Shown: positions 5,883 through 7,592 of the stretch, piece after piece
Position numbering within the stretch: the stretch's first letter is position 1
Layout: every line of letters starts with the position of its first letter
Source of the DNA: Alg239-R122 sp041746135
GTDB lineage: Bacteria; Pseudomonadota; Alphaproteobacteria; Sphingomonadales; Sphingomonadaceae
NCBI GenBank assembly: GCA_041746135.1
Contig: JBGTHQ010000040.1
Location: 1-7,592 of the forward strand
DNA length: 7,592 nucleotides
Direction of reading: 5' to 3'
Notes under the pieces: generated by a model
The model's database searches: none
What the model was told of the DNA's origin: nothing
The model's input: the letters and a program-made list of their open reading frames with translations, nothing else
Program-made: the position numbers and the translations under genes

Positions 5883-5898
5883 ACAGTCCTATGACTGT
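5883..5898 (+). other. Short hairpin just after the lipoprotein stop codon
   Basis: ACAGTC (5883-5888), loop CTAT and GACTGT (5893-5898) form a perfect 6-bp stem. It precedes the main terminator by 7 nt and has no T-tract of its own. It may help protect the mRNA 3' end or act together with the terminator. Confidence 0.4.
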
Positions 5899-5905
5899 GA
5901 TTTAG

Positions 5906-5938
5906 GCCCGGACCTTGATGCAAGGTCCGGGCTTTTTT
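5906..5938 (+). terminator. Strong Rho-independent terminator of the lipoprotein gene
   Basis: A perfect 12-bp G/C-rich stem (GCCCGGACCTTG at 5906-5917 with its complement at 5921-5932), a 3-nt ATG loop and six T residues (5933-5938). It separates the lipoprotein transcript from the chemoreceptor gene and shows that reading-frame extensions of the latter back to 5915 are artefacts. Confidence 0.93.
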
Positions 5939-6025
5939 ACATTTTCTGGCAATACCGACGCAATAGATAACCCAAATTTAACCATGTCGGCTGTACTTAC
6001 AGGCGAACCGCAACTGGAGTCTGCT

Positions 6026-7414
6026 ATGCACCCCGATATTATTGTCACCGACACATCGCGGATCGACCGCGAGCGCAGGGAAAGCCGGCAATATTTCGCG
6101 GACACGTTGGGGCTGTACAAAAATCATACCCGGCTCGACGCGCTCGGCATGGCCATGTTCGCGCGGATCGGCGACGACGCTGCCGAGATCGCGCAAACCT
6201 ATTGGCATTTCTGGGACGACAAGGGATATGACCTGACCGGTTTGACCGGTGGGAAAGCTCCGGCGCTGCGCAATTCCCCGCTGCCGGTGCTGCACAGTCG
6301 TTCGGGGGGAATCGAGAGGGGCGACTGGGTCGGCGAAATTTACGAGATGGTGGAAGCCTCGATCGCTAGCAATATCCCGCTCAACGTGCATATTGCCGCC
6401 TCGATGATCGCCACGCAGAAATGCCGCGAGCTGCTGCGCCGCCATGTGCCTGCTGGCGATCCCCAGTTCGACGAATTTTACGATGCACTTGCGACCATTG
6501 GCGGCCTTCAGGTCACCATGATCAGCCGCTGCTATACGATGGTGACCAACATGCGGGTCGCGGCAAAACAAAATGAGGGCACCGCGTTGTTCGAGCGCGA
6601 AATCGATGCCTCGGTCCGAAAAATATCGCGCGGCAGCGTGCAGCTCAAGTCACAGGCGCAGTCGGTATCCGAACGCGCCCGCCGGATGCACGAAAAATCC
6701 ACCGAAGTCGCGTCCGCCGCCGAACAGTCCGCCATGGCCATGCGCGAGGCGGCAACCACCACCGCCGGATTGATCCGCGTGATCGAGGATACCCGGCACG
6801 AAGTGGAAAATACATCTGACATCGCCACCCACGCATCGCAGCAGACCGAGGACGCGGCCCATGTGTCGCAAACCCTGTCCGAACATGCCCAATCGATCGA
6901 ATCGATCGTCAGCCTGATCCAGAAAATCGCCGGACAGACCAATTTGCTGGCGCTCAACGCCACCATCGAGGCAGCCCGCGCCGGCGATGCCGGTCGCGGG
7001 TTCGCGGTGGTGGCGCAGGAAGTCAAAAGTCTGGCCAGCCAGACCGCCCGCGCTACCGAGGAGATCGGCATCCAGATCGGCGCGATCCAGTCGGCGGCGG
7101 CGGCCAATGCCAAAACCCACGCGCTGATCCGCGAAACCGTGGACAATGTGCAGATATCGTCGATGCGGATTTGCGAGGCGATGGACAAACAGGCGCGCAC
7201 GGTCACCAACATCACCGCCGCGGTCGATCAGACCGCACTGGCCGCCGACAGCATGTCGAATTCGATTGCGGTAATCCGATCGGACACGCGCGATATCAAC
7301 CGGGAAATGGGCTTGCTCGAACAGGGTTTTGGCGAAGTCAACGTGCACATGATTACGCTCAGCGAAAATAGCGGCGAGTTTATCGCGCACCTGCAGGACA
7401 GCTGGGGACACTAA
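6026..7414 (+). CDS. Soluble methyl-accepting chemotaxis protein with N-terminal globin-like sensor domain
   Basis: The 462-aa product has no membrane segment, so it is a cytoplasmic chemoreceptor. The C-terminal half is a coiled-coil signalling domain; the conserved hairpin tip (QKIAGQTNLLALNATIEAAR, then AGDAGRGFAVVAQEV) starts at residue 299, with E315-AARAG. This region contacts CheA and CheW. Residues about 10-185 are helical and resemble the protoglobin domain of globin-coupled sensors, notably a SNIPLNVHIAAS segment like the IGLPxxWYIGAY segment of that family. In my alignment by eye the heme-ligating proximal His position is Ser112, so heme binding is doubtful; globin-fold identity is inference. 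ATG 6026 is chosen because TGGAG lies 7 nt upstream; in-frame starts at 5915 (inside the terminator) and 5984 lack a ribosome site. No C-terminal receptor-tether pentapeptide is seen. It is transcribed alone and converges on an ABC ATPase gene. Confidence 0.88.
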   Translation: MHPDIIVTDTSRIDRERRESRQYFADTLGLYKNHTRLDALGMAMFARIGDDAAEIAQTYWHFWDDKGYDLTGLTGGKAPALRNSPLPVLHSRSGGIERGDWVGEIYEMVEASIASNIPLNVHIAASMIATQKCRELLRRHVPAGDPQFDEFYDALATIGGLQVTMISRCYTMVTNMRVAAKQNEGTALFEREIDASVRKISRGSVQLKSQAQSVSERARRMHEKSTEVASAAEQSAMAMREAATTTAGLIRVIEDTRHEVENTSDIATHASQQTEDAAHVSQTLSEHAQSIESIVSLIQKIAGQTNLLALNATIEAARAGDAGRGFAVVAQEVKSLASQTARATEEIGIQIGAIQSAAAANAKTHALIRETVDNVQISSMRICEAMDKQARTVTNITAAVDQTALAADSMSNSIAVIRSDTRDINREMGLLEQGFGEVNVHMITLSENSGEFIAHLQDSWGH

Positions 7415-7438
7415 TCCGGCAGAGCTTGACTATTCGGG

Positions 7439-7591
7439 CTATGCGCGCGATCGGCTGTCGAGCATTTTGCGGCCCGCGCCGCTGTCCAGCCACCGCGCCC
7501 GCACCTTATAGACGCGTTCGATCATATCCGCCGCCAGCGCCTCGGCGGGCGGCGCGGCGGCGGCCACGCGGCCTTGGTCCAGCATGACCAC
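7439..7591 (-). CDS. Partial CDS (3' end), ABC transporter ATPase, iron-siderophore/cobalamin importer type
   Basis: The minus strand is open from the right edge to a TAG at 7441-7439, giving the last 50 residues of a protein. The piece starts VVMLDQGRVAAAAPPAEALA and continues with ADMIERVYKVRA. This is the pattern after the H-loop in ATPases of the FecE/BtuD/HmuV type (a LL-x-GR-hydrophobic strand, then PxxxL and a VYxV motif). Such proteins power uptake of ferric siderophores, heme or vitamin B12 at the inner membrane. The Walker motifs lie beyond the window, so the substrate is unknown. The gene converges on the chemoreceptor gene; 24 nt separate the two stop codons and I see no terminator between them. 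Confidence 0.72.
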   Translation of the reverse strand: MVMLDQGRVAAAAPPAEALAADMIERVYKVRARWLDSGAGRKMLDSRSRA

Positions 7592-7592
7592 A

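Noticed and set aside
5947..5962. Possible sigma-54 promoter (TGGCA, then GC at the -12 position with GG-N10-GC spacing) upstream of the chemoreceptor
   Set aside because: The -24 part fits, but the -12 part reads ACGC instead of TTGC, and no activator site is visible; the match is too weak to annotate.
1..7592. CRISPR arrays, tRNA or rRNA genes
   Set aside because: No regularly spaced repeats with unique spacers and no tRNA- or rRNA-like sequence were seen on either strand.

Overview
The window looks like a chromosomal segment of an alphaproteobacterium, most probably a sphingomonad. The grounds are a typical alphaproteobacterial UvrA, a GTTC-N7-GTTC LexA box, an EcfG-type general-stress promoter (GGAAC-N16-CGTT), and high-GC flanking genes. 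No 16S or other decisive marker is present, so the taxonomy is inference.

Layout: (1) 1-333, minus strand: the 5' end of an unrecognised Pro/Ala/Asp-rich protein that runs off the left edge. (2) About 345-2254: a strikingly AT-rich segment (18 G/C of 60 counted at 661-720, against 39 of 60 at 3601-3660 in uvrA), which reads as a small laterally acquired module. It holds a 58-aa leftward ORF (414-590) with a very good Shine-Dalgarno sequence and, divergently, a roughly 517-aa deoxycytidylate-deaminase fusion of the anti-phage AvcD type (686-2239). (3) 2255-5149, minus strand: uvrA, with a LexA box just upstream of its start. It converges on the deaminase gene with only 15 nt between the stop codons. 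(4) 5365-5868, plus strand: a small Met/Asp/Gly/Thr-rich lipoprotein under a near-perfect EcfG promoter, closed by a strong intrinsic terminator at 5906-5938. (5) 6026-7414, plus strand: a soluble chemoreceptor with an N-terminal globin-like domain and a C-terminal methyl-accepting signalling domain. (6) 7439-7591, minus strand: the 3' end of an ABC-transporter ATPase of the iron-siderophore/cobalamin type.

The host genes share a stress and environment-sensing flavour: SOS-controlled excision repair, a general-stress-response lipoprotein, and a cytoplasmic chemotaxis sensor. The distinctive part is the AT-rich module. AvcD-family enzymes protect bacteria by deaminating deoxycytidine nucleotides during phage infection and need a linked inhibitor; in Vibrio cholerae this is the AvcI small RNA encoded just upstream. 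Here that upstream position is occupied by an antisense-oriented 58-aa ORF that is easily missed because of its size, so the partner may be this small protein, an RNA from the same region, or both. Whether this is a new variant of the AvcID arrangement cannot be settled from the sequence alone.
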